This document shows positions 37,096 through 48,128 of a stretch of DNA of 64,000 nt, piece after piece. This DNA is from a bacterium. Its GTDB lineage: Bacteria; Myxococcota_A; Polyangia; Nannocystales; Nannocystaceae. The stretch spans positions 268,147 through 332,146 of the forward strand of contig JANSYI010000005.1 in the NCBI GenBank assembly GCA_024742475.1. Direction: 5' to 3'. Positions within the stretch are counted from its first letter, which is position 1; each line of letters starts with the position of its first letter. The notes beneath the pieces are model-generated. The model searched no databases and had not been told where the DNA came from. It saw only the letters and a list, made by a program, of their open reading frames with translations. The translations under genes were made by a program, and so were the position numbers.

Positions 37096-37461
37096 AGCAA
37101 TAGTCGGCTTCGCTCGGAGGCCAAGACCGAAGCACGCGATCTACTCGACGCCACCGAGCTCGCTCTCGACATCGCCGCCGACGAGTTGGTGGCGCGCTGA
37201 ACCGCCACGACCACCACCCGAGCGCTCGATGCCTACTTTGCCTCGGGCGCCCGTCATCTCGGGAAAGTGTCCTTCGACGACACCCGGTCCACCGCGGTCC
37301 ACCTCGGAGCCGCCCGCGGGTCGTGGGTCTAGCTCGGTGTCACTGGCCAGTGGCTCGTGCTCCCCGCCATCGCCTCACGAGGCACCCGCACCATCGAGCT
37401 CGCCCTCGACATCGCCATCGACGGCATCGTCCACGACCGCATCGACAGCCTTGCCCTCTGA
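37096..37461 (+). pseudogene. Unidentified gene remnant with internal repeat
   Basis: One frame of 122 codons is coding-like throughout but broken by TGA and TAG. It contains the related segments TELALDIAADELV and TIELALDIAIDGIVHDRID, about 90 residues apart, and between them AYFASGARHLGKVSFDDTRSTAVHLGAARGSW. The repeated DI.....E/I.V segments suggest an original repeat protein. No start codon is evident. I do not recognise the family. Confidence 0.4.
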
Positions 37462-37517
37462 CGCGCGCTGGCCTGCCTGCTCCCCGCGGGCCAGGCTCAA
37501 AGAAATGCGCCTCGCCA

Positions 37518-37694
37518 ATGACTCACCACCATCCGCCATCGCCGACACGTCGTACGCTCACGCTGCTCACGTCGCACGAACGCTCGCCTCCGGCCTGCGC
37601 GGCCCCCCCGACGAAGCCCGCCGAAGACATCGGCGCCCTGCTTTCCCTGCTTCACGAGGTGCTCGTTTCCACGGAGACGACCCTCCAAGACTAG
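37518..37694 (+). CDS. Possible small protein or remnant, 58 aa
   Basis: ATG at 37518 to TAG at 37694. The first half is His/Pro/Thr-rich and unconvincing; the second half (KPAEDIGALLSLLHEVLVSTETTLQD) looks like a genuine amphipathic helix. It lies in the decayed zone, so this may be the tail of a lost gene. Nothing else in 37462-37870 is supported. Confidence 0.25.
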   Translation: MTHHHPPSPTRRTLTLLTSHERSPPACAAPPTKPAEDIGALLSLLHEVLVSTETTLQD

Positions 37695-37870
37695 GAGGCC
37701 CGGGCGTGGCTTCAGGCGCAGAGCCGCGGGGGCCAGGTGGCAAAGGCTCGCAAGGCGATATTGGCACTCTGAGAGGCGCCGGCATCGGAGGAGGGAAGTC
37801 CGCGGCGCCGACGACGGGCTCGTTCGATGCGGGCGACCTCCGAAGCTAGTTCGCGCAGTGGCGCCCGCTG

Positions 37871-38122
37871 ATGGGTGAGCCCGTGCCGGCGTCTCTCGAC
37901 GCACTCGACGTGCGTACCCGACCAACCGAGGAGGCCACGACCAGCCAGCCGTCGTCCGCCCCGACGCAGCCACACCGGCCCTATGCTCGAACGACCGGCG
38001 AGCGGGTGCTGGATGCGGTCGACGCGGTCACCAGCCCGGTCGACCGGGCCGTCGACGTCGTCTTGTTTCCATTCGAGGTCGTGGGGATCTTGGGCGACCT
38101 GGCGGGCGAACTGCTGGATTGA
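37871..38122 (+). CDS. Small hypothetical protein, 83 aa
   Basis: ATG at 37871. The first 45 residues are polar, Thr/Pro-rich. The second half (GERVLDAVDAVTSPVDRAVDVVLFPFEVVGILGDLAGELLD) is hydrophobic and helical, and could associate with a membrane. Convergent with acnA; the stops are about 15 bases apart. Family unknown. Confidence 0.45.
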   Translation: MGEPVPASLDALDVRTRPTEEATTSQPSSAPTQPHRPYARTTGERVLDAVDAVTSPVDRAVDVVLFPFEVVGILGDLAGELLD

Positions 38123-38136
38123 CGGCCCGAGGCCGC

Positions 38137-40827
<2,691 letters not shown>

Positions 40828-40939
40828 CAGCTGTGCGTCCAGTGCCGAGGCCGCGGCGGCCTGCAGGCGGCCAAATCGTGACACCAGCGTGTGTTTGGAG
40901 CAACTAGACAGCCCCGGCCCGCCGGCAAGCCGACCGCCG

Positions 40940-40985
40940 CCGTTTTTAACTTGATTAAATCTATTGCAGGCGACAAAGATCCCAC
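40940..40985 (+). promoter_or_regulatory. AT-rich promoter/operator region of the mpaB-tetR unit
   Basis: TTTTTAACTTGATTAAATCTATTG (split here as 40943-40966) is by far the most AT-rich stretch nearby and lies 20 bases before the oxygenase start. It contains two TTAA words 5 bases apart. It is a likely promoter and possible site for the TetR protein encoded downstream; no clean palindrome is visible. Confidence 0.35.
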
Positions 40986-42086
40986 ATGATCTCGGGCGAC
41001 GGAGCGCTCCTGGCGTTCACGCGGCGTACGGACCCCCTGGCCGAGGCTGCTGTGCAGGGTCTACCCAGGCTACGCCCCTACCAGCTGCTGGACGCGGTCG
41101 AAGACGAGGCGCGCGCGGGCAGTGTTGCGGCGCGGCGCTTCGTCGAGGCGGCGTTCAGCACCCCGGCGTGGGTCGACTTCGACCTCGTCGAGCGCGGGGC
41201 CGAGGTGTCGCGCACGCACGGGTTCGCGCACCTGCTGGCGCTGAACTTCGGCGCCCTGCTCGAGGGCTACGCGTCGCACAGCCTCGCGGCTCCGCTCGTG
41301 GCCACGGGCAGGCTTCGGCAAGACACGCGCAAGCGGCTGTACGAGACGGGGCAGGTGTTTCACAACGGCCGCCAGCAGGGCGCGCTTCGCCCCGGGCAGG
41401 CCGGGCATCGCTCGATCCTCGCGGTGCGGCTGCTGCACGCGATGGTGCGGCGTCACCTGGTGCGCGTCGGGTACGAGAGCCCCGATGGCGGCGCGTTCGT
41501 GCACCAGCTCGACATGGCCCACACGGCGGTGCAAGTGTGCCACGTGGGTCGCCGCGGGCTGACCCGGCTCGGCGTGGATCTGCCTGGTGAGGACATCGAC
41601 GCGCTCCACCACTTCGCGCGGCTGGTGCACACGTGGCACGGCGTGGATGCGCAGCTGCTGCCCGAGACCCCGCAGGAGAGCGCGGCGCTGCATCGGCGGC
41701 TGGCAGATCTGCGCTACGATCCGTCGAACCCCGCGGCGAAGCCGTTGGTGCACGCAGCGCTGGACGCGATGGCCCACGCGCCGCCGTTCTTCTTGCCCCG
41801 GGGTGTTCTGGCAGCCGTGACGCGGCTGCTGATCGGGGACGCGCTTGCCGACGCGTGGGCGCTCGGCGACCCGGGGCCGTGGCGCCGCGGCGTGGACGCG
41901 ATCATTGCAACCAGTCGCTCGGCGAGCCGCCTCGCCCGCGCCTCGCCCCGCATGCTGGCCCCACCGCTGCGGTGGGCGCAGGAGTCGGTCTACGTTCACA
42001 CCCTCGCGCGCGGCCTGGGAGCGGCGCCCAAGCGTGCGTTCGGGCCCCTGGCGGACCACCGCCGAGGGCGGAGAGCGGCGTTGTAA
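40986..42086 (+). CDS. MpaB/Lcp-like oxygenase family protein (DUF2236)
   Basis: A 366-residue protein of the oxygenase MpaB family (ER-bound oxygenase/latex-clearing-protein relatives, which are b-type haem proteins). Signatures include [53 protein letters not shown] helix with [14 protein letters not shown], and [17 protein letters not shown] conserved His is present in the [12 protein letters not shown] segment. Natural substrate unknown; some relatives cleave polyisoprene or modify mycotoxin precursors. The stop is 11 bases before the tetR start, so the two form one unit, divergent from acnA. Confidence 0.75.
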   Translation: MISGDGALLAFTRRTDPLAEAAVQGLPRLRPYQLLDAVEDEARAGSVAARRFVEAAFSTPAWVDFDLVERGAEVSRTHGFAHLLALNFGALLEGYASHSLAAPLVATGRLRQDTRKRLYETGQVFHNGRQQGALRPGQAGHRSILAVRLLHAMVRRHLVRVGYESPDGGAFVHQLDMAHTAVQVCHVGRRGLTRLGVDLPGEDIDALHHFARLVHTWHGVDAQLLPETPQESAALHRRLADLRYDPSNPAAKPLVHAALDAMAHAPPFFLPRGVLAAVTRLLIGDALADAWALGDPGPWRRGVDAIIATSRSASRLARASPRMLAPPLRWAQESVYVHTLARGLGAAPKRAFGPLADHRRGRRAAL

Positions 42087-42097
42087 GCTGGCGACCG

Positions 42098-42742
42098 ATG
42101 GGCCTGATGGCGCAGCAGAAGGAGGAGCGGCGGCAGCGGATTCGCGACGAGTCCCGGCGGCTGCTCATCGAGCTCGGCTACGAGGGGCTCACCGTCCGCA
42201 AGCTGGCGAGCGCCTGCGGGCTCTCGGTGCCGACACTCTACAACCTGATCGGCTCCAAGGCGACGATCATCGCCGAAGACGCGATCGAGACCTTCCGCTG
42301 GGTGAGCGAGAGGTTCGACGCCACCGCCGAGGGCGACCCCATCGACCGGGCCTTCGCCCTGTACGAAGTGGTCCGCGTCGAGATCCTCGGCCGCGCGGCC
42401 TACTTTCGCGCCCTGCTCCCCCACCTCGACGCCGTGCCCGAGCTCCGCCCCGTCAGAGACGCCGTCGGCCAGCTCCAGATCGCCCAGCTCGTGCACGTGC
42501 TCAGCGCCGGCCGCCGCAAGACGTTCCAACCCGACTTCGACCTCACCCTCGCCGCCTCTCAGCTCTACGACCTCGCAATCGCAGCCTTCACCGGATGGGC
42601 CGTCGGACGCATCCCCGAACCCCACCTCCACGCCCGCCTCCGCCACGGCGCCGCCCTCCTCCTCGCCTCCGGAGCCCGCGGCGCCACCAAGCAAAAGCTC
42701 CTCGACATCGCCCGCGAGAACGCCGAGGTACTCACTGCGTGA
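42098..42742 (+). CDS. TetR family transcriptional regulator
   Basis: A 214-residue regulator. Residues about 12-60 are the TetR helix-turn-helix (RDESRRLLIELGYEGLTVRKLASACGLSVPTLYNLIGSK); the rest is the helical ligand and dimer domain. The ATG at 42098 fits the family start. It very likely controls the preceding MpaB-like oxygenase gene and itself, perhaps through the AT-rich site at 40940. Ligand unknown. Confidence 0.88.
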   Translation: MGLMAQQKEERRQRIRDESRRLLIELGYEGLTVRKLASACGLSVPTLYNLIGSKATIIAEDAIETFRWVSERFDATAEGDPIDRAFALYEVVRVEILGRAAYFRALLPHLDAVPELRPVRDAVGQLQIAQLVHVLSAGRRKTFQPDFDLTLAASQLYDLAIAAFTGWAVGRIPEPHLHARLRHGAALLLASGARGATKQKLLDIARENAEVLTA

Positions 42743-42789
42743 GGAGGCGGCGAGGAAGGCCCGACCTCGGACGGGTGAGTCCTCGGAGT

Positions 42790-43188
42790 CTAGCTGCCGA
42801 AGCAGCCCTTGTTCACCATCTCAAACCGCGCCTCGAGCTCCGCTTCACAGACGTGGCCCGGCATTCCCTTGTAGTAGTCCACGTACTCCTCGCACGTCAG
42901 CGTCGAGGCGCAGTCGACGTTCGCGTAGTACGCGTCGCGGCACTCGGCGTTGTACCCCCACTCGGCCTCCGAACCCACGCATCGCTCAACGCAGTCTTCT
43001 TCTGTGACGCCGTACATCGGAGTGCACTCCGGGCGACCGGATGGGTCGCAGCAGGCAAACCCCGTCATGCACATCGCTTCACACGCGTCTCGCACGACCT
43101 CGGCGTCGCTGTAGTCCGGCGGTTCTTCCTCGACCGTCGGACCGCACCCGAGTAGCAGGAGACACCACGCTTGAGTTCGAAAGCTCAC
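42790..43188 (-). CDS. Cys-rich small lipoprotein, tandem copy 2
   Basis: A 132-residue protein with a short signal peptide and lipobox LLLLGC, then a domain with about 13 Cys: YSDAEVVRDACEAMCMTGFACCD, EEDCVERCVG, CRDAYYANVDCASTLTCEEY, and a terminal KGCFGS. It is about 80% identical by eye to the next gene, and both are in one direction 20 bases apart, so this is a recent tandem duplication. Function unknown; a disulphide-rich surface protein. Confidence 0.75.
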   Translation of the reverse strand: MSFRTQAWCLLLLGCGPTVEEEPPDYSDAEVVRDACEAMCMTGFACCDPSGRPECTPMYGVTEEDCVERCVGSEAEWGYNAECRDAYYANVDCASTLTCEEYVDYYKGMPGHVCEAELEARFEMVNKGCFGS

Positions 43189-43208
43189 TGAACCGACCGC
43201 CTCGGGAT

Positions 43209-43610
43209 CTAGCTGCCGAAGCAGCCCTTCTCCACCATCTCGCGCCGCGCCTCTCGTTCTGCTTCACAGACGTGGCCCGGTGTCCCCTTGTAGTACTCCA
43301 CGTACTCCTCGCACGTCAGCGTCGAGGCACAGTCGACGTTCGCGTAGTACGCGTCGCGGCACTCTGCACTGAAGCCCCACTCGGACTCCGAACCCACGCA
43401 GTCTTCAACGCACTCCTCTTCGGTGACGCCGTGCATCGGGAAGCATTCAGGGCGGCCGGACAGATCGCAGCAGGCAAAGCCCGTCATGCACACCGATTCA
43501 CACGCGTCTCGCACGACCTCGGCGTCGCTGTAGTCCGGCGCTGAATCCTCGACCTTCGGTCCGCAGCCGAGCAAAAGGAGGAGCCAGCATGCTTGAATTC
43601 GCCTTCTCAT
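43209..43610 (-). CDS. Cys-rich small lipoprotein, tandem copy 1
   Basis: A 133-residue paralogue of the protein at 42790. Start taken at 43610 (MRRRIQACWLLLLLGC) because the signal peptide begins there; an ATG at 43667 would add a long basic leader. The Cys pattern matches copy 2 in all positions I compared, and changes between the copies cluster in charged residues (for example EDCVERC versus EECVEDC). Confidence 0.75.
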   Translation of the reverse strand: MRRRIQACWLLLLLGCGPKVEDSAPDYSDAEVVRDACESVCMTGFACCDLSGRPECFPMHGVTEEECVEDCVGSESEWGFSAECRDAYYANVDCASTLTCEEYVEYYKGTPGHVCEAEREARREMVEKGCFGS

Positions 43611-43691
43611 TGAATCGCACCAAATCCCTCGGGCCCGTTCCTTGAGCCTCACGTGAGAGTATTTCATGCGACTCCCACATGAGACACGGGC

Positions 43692-44348
43692 TCACGCGCA
43701 GTTGTCCTGCGTGGGGAGGACGGTGACGGCCAGTGAGTAGGCTCGTTTTCCGCTTACGAAGGGGCGAACTCGGATGGCGTGCTCGCCGGCGGAGAGCTTC
43801 TGTTGAACAGGTCGTAGGAAGAATCCGAAGAAGCCGCCTGTGCTGGAGTCGATAGGCTGGGGGTTGCTCGGGTCGAAGTTCGAGATCTCGTAGACGTACA
43901 ACTCGGGAGGGTCCTGCGACCCTTCGAGCTTTCGAATCTCGATCGAGACGTAGCTGTCGCATGCGAGGTCGAAGCTGAAGTAGTCAGCCTCACCGCCGCA
44001 GACGACAAGTTCATCGGCACCTTGTTCGACAGGACTCGATACGACGCCATCGCCAAGAATGTTTTGGACGGTGCTGGTGGTGTCGATACTAAGGTCGAGG
44101 AGGTCGAAGGCGGAGTTGTTGCCGTGGTAGTCGTCCTCGCACTGGTTCGTCGGGATGGAGGTGGAGTCGACCTGACCGCTCGAATCGTCGGCTCCAGCCG
44201 TCGTTGTGGTGGTGCTCGAGGCGGTCGGACTAGTGTCCGTACCTGTGCCGCTTGCGTTGCTGTCGCTGGACGCGGCGCTGTCGTCGCAGCCACCGAGAAG
44301 CACGGAGAGAATCAGGAAGCATCCAAGTCTTGCTTTCATCGTCTTCAC
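43692..44348 (-). CDS. Predicted lipoprotein with PPC-like beta-sandwich
   Basis: A 218-residue protein. Signal peptide with LSVLLGGC, a Ser/Thr linker of about 45 residues, and then a beta-rich domain with DDYHGNNSAFDLLDL, LVVCGGEADYFSFDL, SIEIRKLEG, LYVYEIS and EHAIRVRPFV. This resembles pre-peptidase C-terminal (PPC) domains of secreted proteins. Translation starts in an ATGA overlap with the upstream gene. The role may be extracellular binding. Confidence 0.65.
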   Translation of the reverse strand: MKTMKARLGCFLILSVLLGGCDDSAASSDSNASGTGTDTSPTASSTTTTTAGADDSSGQVDSTSIPTNQCEDDYHGNNSAFDLLDLSIDTTSTVQNILGDGVVSSPVEQGADELVVCGGEADYFSFDLACDSYVSIEIRKLEGSQDPPELYVYEISNFDPSNPQPIDSSTGGFFGFFLRPVQQKLSAGEHAIRVRPFVSGKRAYSLAVTVLPTQDNCA

Positions 44349-44914
44349 TCCTGAAGGCAGCAGCAGGCGACGGCGACGGGATCGTCAAGGAGCAGGCCGC
44401 CTTTGCGTTCCCAGTCGATCGGGGTTGAACAGTCACCGTGCTCAGAATTGGATCCACCTAGTCCTTCTTGACAAAATTCGAGACCCTGGATCCCATAGAA
44501 GTAGGAATGAGAACCGGAGCATCCGACACCGTCAGAGCAGGATGAACCGAGAGCCTCGCAGACTTCGTTGCAGTCTCGGTAGTCGGTCCGGTCGCCACCA
44601 CACTCGTAGTTCGGTGGGCAGGAACCGTTGTCACAGGGCCCGATGGTGGAGAGGTTGTCGCACTGGTTGCCGCATCGGCCGCAGTGGTCGTTATTGGCGG
44701 AGGGATCGATGCACTCTCCATCGCAGAAGAGTTCTTCATCGGAGCACGGACTGGGGACGTCCGGGTCGGCATCGGCATCTTCACCGCCGTCCATCGGTCC
44801 GGCGTCGGTCCCAGTTTCGGCGCCTTCCCCCTCCCCGCTGCTCGTCGTGGAGACTTGGGCCCCACAGCCGAAGAGAATGAGACCAAGCGTGAGCAACGAG
44901 CGGGACGGTTTCAT
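44345..44914 (-). CDS. Cys-rich predicted lipoprotein, 189 aa
   Basis: Signal peptide with LILFGC, a Gly/Glu/Asp linker, then about 18 cysteines, with CDGECIDPSANNDHCGRCGNQC, a motif frequently found in myxobacterial surface proteins (disulphide module with 'D...HCG.CG..C'), and a terminal CCCLQE. It is translationally coupled to the PPC-like lipoprotein that follows. Confidence 0.7.
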   Translation of the reverse strand: MKPSRSLLTLGLILFGCGAQVSTTSSGEGEGAETGTDAGPMDGGEDADADPDVPSPCSDEELFCDGECIDPSANNDHCGRCGNQCDNLSTIGPCDNGSCPPNYECGGDRTDYRDCNEVCEALGSSCSDGVGCSGSHSYFYGIQGLEFCQEGLGGSNSEHGDCSTPIDWERKGGLLLDDPVAVACCCLQE

Positions 44915-45041
44915 CGGTCGACATCTCCAGTTGACGGCCGCGAGTTGCCCGACTTCGTACTCGGAGGCACGGAGGGCCCCAACATACCCTCGTGTGGAGC
45001 ACCTGAACCCTAGAAGCCTCAGTTCAGGCGCCTACGAAGGC

Positions 45042-45659
45042 CTACAGCCCCTTGACCTCCCCGTCGACGGTCACTCGCGCGAGGAACGCCTCGACCTCCT
45101 CCTCGGGTAGCAACGGATTGTCGCGGATGCGAACGTCGCCATGAACGCGCTCGAGCCCCTCGAGCCCCGCAAGGCTTTGCAGCTTCGGATTTCCCGTGAC
45201 CGAGAAGTTTCCCTCGACCTCGGTGAGGCTCTCGAGCCCGCGAAAGTCGACGAGTTCAGGCACACCATGAGAGCCAAAGCTACCGACGCTCCGCAGCTTT
45301 GGGACGCCCCCATAGTCGACCAAATTGTCTTCGAGGAAGTGGAAATTACCTTCGATCACTTCCAACGACTCGAGCCCCTCGAGGGACATCGAGTCACCAA
45401 CGTAGCCCCCACCGACGAGGTTCCCCGTAATCACGATGATCGAGGCCAGGTTCTCCCGAGCAGGAAACCCATTGCTAAGAACGACGCTTCCGTCAAGCCG
45501 CTGGCACCCATCGAACGTCGTCAGTTCTTCCTGGTCCAGCGAGCCGTCGTCTGGCGTGCACGTCCTGAGGTTGTCGTAGGTTGACCCATCCGAGGGCTTG
45601 CAAGCACCGAGAGAACAGAGCCCAAGCCCCAACAAACATACGTTGCAGATCTTCTTCAT
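45042..45659 (-). CDS. Receptor-L-domain-like lipoprotein
   Basis: A 205-residue protein with signal peptide and lipobox CSLGAC, then a right-handed solenoid of irregular repeats: LEGLESLEVIEGNFHF, VPKLRSVGSF, LESLTEVEGNFSVTGNPKLQSLAGLEGLERVHGDVRIRDNPLL. This is the pattern of receptor L domains seen in bacterial lipoproteins. It follows the cytochrome-like gene by 11 bases and is probably co-transcribed. Confidence 0.75.
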   Translation of the reverse strand: MKKICNVCLLGLGLCSLGACKPSDGSTYDNLRTCTPDDGSLDQEELTTFDGCQRLDGSVVLSNGFPARENLASIIVITGNLVGGGYVGDSMSLEGLESLEVIEGNFHFLEDNLVDYGGVPKLRSVGSFGSHGVPELVDFRGLESLTEVEGNFSVTGNPKLQSLAGLEGLERVHGDVRIRDNPLLPEEEVEAFLARVTVDGEVKGL

Positions 45660-45670
45660 CGTTTTTCCTC

Positions 45671-47719
45671 TCACAGAACCGTCAGCTCGAACGCCGTCGA
45701 GGGAGAGCATCCCAAGAGCGACTGCGTAACTTGAATCGTCTCGTCCTTCACCAGGTTCCTGGTGAGGTTGATCTCCGATCCGCTCCCACTCGCGATGTGG
45801 CTTCCCTGTGCGTAGACGTCGATCGTCGCGCCCGGGATCCCGTCCTCGACGACGATGAAGCTACTGCCCTCGAAGGCGGGAAGCACGTTCGGAGTCATGC
45901 CCGCGGGATCACACGCGACCACCTCCGTGACGACCTGCCGCAGATCATCGGGGCACAATCTATGGGTAATCGTGAGTTCGTCCCCCTGCTCGAGGGGCTC
46001 ATTGGCGATTCCTGGGATGATCAGCAGGCCGAGGCGACGGTTCGTACCAGGATTCGAGTCGACCGCCACGAGGCTTCCTTGGGTGTCGTGGCCGACCTCC
46101 AAACTCCCCCCTTGAACGAGCTGTGCGAGTGCCAACGCGGGTTGCCCCTCGAAGACCGTGCCGACGGTTGGTGTGGGCATCTCATCGGTGAACTGCTCGA
46201 CGCTCTTCGCGGGCGACTTCGGGCTCGGCTCACACAGGCGCTGCTTCGCGAAGACTTCGTCACCGACCTGAAAATCCTCGAGAGAGAGGTCGATGACCGA
46301 GTGAGCCGCGAACGAGGACGTCTCGGCCATCTGCACCAAGTTGCCTTGCCTGCGGTGCTGGATGACCACGTCAGCCCCCGGGACGTTCTCCACCATGACA
46401 GACCCCGCGCACGCGTACAGAGGCGTGTAGAGGAACTTCGGAGTTGGGACATCCCCTTCCCAGACCTGGGTCCGCTCGAATCTCGAAGGCGAGGTGATTC
46501 CGTCGAGGCTTTGCGTCGCGTACACATTCTCGTTCTTGACCAGCGGCTCGTCGAGCTCGAAGACGACTGTCGGTCCCGTCGCGAGCTTGACAAAGGGACC
46601 CTGGGTGTCCGTTGAAAGCTCCACCGTCGCGCCAAGCTTCGCGTTCCGGACCGCTACCGTATCTGCGCAAGCGTAGTAGGGTCCGAGGTTGACCGGGCTG
46701 AGCACCGAGGGCCTTGGCGGGTCGAAGTCCACCTCCTCACCGTAGTCAGATGGCGGCCCTTTTTCACAGTAGTCCCAGAGCCGCTCGGCCTGAACGTTCA
46801 TCGTCTGCGTACTCGCGAACCAGGGCGGCATCGATGCGGGTGGAGCGCTCGCCGATTTCTCGATGGTCATGCCAAGGACGCTGGTACAGTAGCCCGGCGT
46901 CTTGGTGTGCTCCTCGAGGATCAGCGGAAACCGCATCCCCATTGCCGCGCTATGACACTCGGTGCATTTACCTTGTCCCGCGGCCACGGGGCCAAGACTC
47001 GAGATCGGCCCCGGATTTCCGATCCAATCTTCGTGAACGATTGGCGTAGGCCACTCCTCGGCGACAATCGCCTCCCACTCGGTTTGACCGTCGGACCACA
47101 GCCAACCGAACACCCCCGCCTCGTACGGGTCGATGATGAAGGGGTTCTCGCCTGCGTGGCAGTTGGTACAGACGCCCTGGCCATTGTCGGCCAATTCAGC
47201 GCCACCGATCAGCGCGTCGATCGAGTGCGTTTGGTATCGGCCAAGATAATCCTCAGCCTCGTTGTCCCAGAAACAAGTGTTACCGGTCTCGTATCCGAAA
47301 CAGATGAGGCCAAAGAGCTGGGCCTCATCGTCGTCCTCGAACCACCGAGGGAGTGCCATGCAGATTCCTTCCGCAGTCTCCCACGTCCATAGTTCGGCTT
47401 CGCGCTGGGGTGAGAGGAACTCCGTGGTGATCTCACCGCGGTTCACCCACCCGTCGCTCTCATCCAGCAGCCTCCGCGGAACGGGGACTCCCGCCTCCTC
47501 GCACTCGATCCGATAGTCGCGACCTGAGTTCCCCGTTGGGATCTTATTCGACGCGTCGGCGAACCGAAGGCTTGAGCCCGAGACCTCCCGCGGTTCGCGC
47601 GCTCCTGAATCGCAGGACGTCAGCCCGATACCAATTAAGCCGAGAGCCGAGAGCCGAGAGCCGAGAGCCGAGAGCCGAGAGCCGAGAGCCGAGAGCCGAG
47701 TTTCTAAATCGCCGTCCAT
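45671..47719 (-). CDS. Cytochrome c-like lipoprotein with heptanucleotide repeat in its signal peptide
   Basis: A 682-residue protein. The signal peptide is built from three RLSALGS units and ends with the lipobox GLTSC. Two haem-binding CxxCH motifs follow, in VCTNCHAGE and KCTECHSAAMG, and the N-terminal 300 residues look like a di-haem cytochrome. The C-terminal 350 residues have about three repeated beta-rich domains (LGPYYACADTVAVRNAKLGATVEL, LYACAGSVMVENVPGADVVI), of carbohydrate-binding or Ig-like type. The coding repeat has a 7-base unit, so one unit more or less would shift the frame between the start and the mature protein. Extracellular electron transfer or an oxidative role is possible. 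Confidence 0.75.
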   Translation of the reverse strand: MDGDLETRLSALGSRLSALGSRLSALGLIGIGLTSCDSGAREPREVSGSSLRFADASNKIPTGNSGRDYRIECEEAGVPVPRRLLDESDGWVNRGEITTEFLSPQREAELWTWETAEGICMALPRWFEDDDEAQLFGLICFGYETGNTCFWDNEAEDYLGRYQTHSIDALIGGAELADNGQGVCTNCHAGENPFIIDPYEAGVFGWLWSDGQTEWEAIVAEEWPTPIVHEDWIGNPGPISSLGPVAAGQGKCTECHSAAMGMRFPLILEEHTKTPGYCTSVLGMTIEKSASAPPASMPPWFASTQTMNVQAERLWDYCEKGPPSDYGEEVDFDPPRPSVLSPVNLGPYYACADTVAVRNAKLGATVELSTDTQGPFVKLATGPTVVFELDEPLVKNENVYATQSLDGITSPSRFERTQVWEGDVPTPKFLYTPLYACAGSVMVENVPGADVVIQHRRQGNLVQMAETSSFAAHSVIDLSLEDFQVGDEVFAKQRLCEPSPKSPAKSVEQFTDEMPTPTVGTVFEGQPALALAQLVQGGSLEVGHDTQGSLVAVDSNPGTNRRLGLLIIPGIANEPLEQGDELTITHRLCPDDLRQVVTEVVACDPAGMTPNVLPAFEGSSFIVVEDGIPGATIDVYAQGSHIASGSGSEINLTRNLVKDETIQVTQSLLGCSPSTAFELTVL
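47639..47700. repeat. Heptanucleotide tandem repeat (GCCGAGA), about nine units
   Basis: 62 bases of perfect GCCGAGA repeats, eight full units and six bases of a ninth, inside codons 7-27 of the cytochrome-like lipoprotein gene. Seven is not a multiple of three. In the other two frames, translation past the repeat meets TAA immediately or after about 35 codons. Confidence 0.95.
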
Positions 47720-48020
47720 AGCAGTGTTTGGTCCAATAGCCGGCGGCGACTAGCACGTCAAGTCGTGGGTGATCGGAGGGCCATGTCCTGTGGTGACCGC
47801 CGATCTGCCTCTCGTCCTATCGATAACGGAGTCGCGTGGCGTTTTCCGCGGGGCGGACCTACGCGAGCCGCAGAGGGTCCCGGTTCTCTCTAACCGAGAC
47901 CCAAGCGCTGCGGCCTTCGCAACGAGCCGGGCCATACTCCTGCACCGACCGTCTGGCCGCCCGGGCAAGGGAGTCCGGCTCTGCCTCCCGCACCCACGAC
48001 ATCACCCAACCCCCACACAC
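47720..48020. other. Intergenic region, nothing recognised
   Basis: About 300 bases upstream of the repeat-containing lipoprotein gene and downstream of the terminator of the Kazal-protein gene. Short open frames on both strands are Arg-rich shadows. The promoter of the minus-strand operon 47719-45042 must lie here, but I cannot assign it. Confidence 0.4.
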
Positions 48021-48052
48021 CAAAACAAAAGCGGACCCCCGAGAGGGTCCGC
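48021..48052 (-). terminator. Intrinsic terminator of the Kazal/somatomedin-B gene
   Basis: On the minus strand, GCGGACCC pairs with GGGTCCGC (48045-48052 with 48031-48038), a perfect 8-bp GC-rich stem with a 6-base loop, followed by TTTTGTTTTG. It lies about 75 bases after the stop of the gene at 48129. Confidence 0.85.
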
Positions 48053-48128
48053 GATCCAGGGCCAAAGCCCAACCTTCAATCCCCAAGCTGCAGCCGGCCT
48101 ACCCGCCCGCAGCGAGAGAACCTACCGA

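Noticed and set aside
47639..47700. Tandem repeat taken as a CRISPR or minisatellite
   Set aside because: Unit is 7 bases with no spacers, so it is not a CRISPR array. No CRISPR-like repeat-spacer pattern was seen anywhere in the window.
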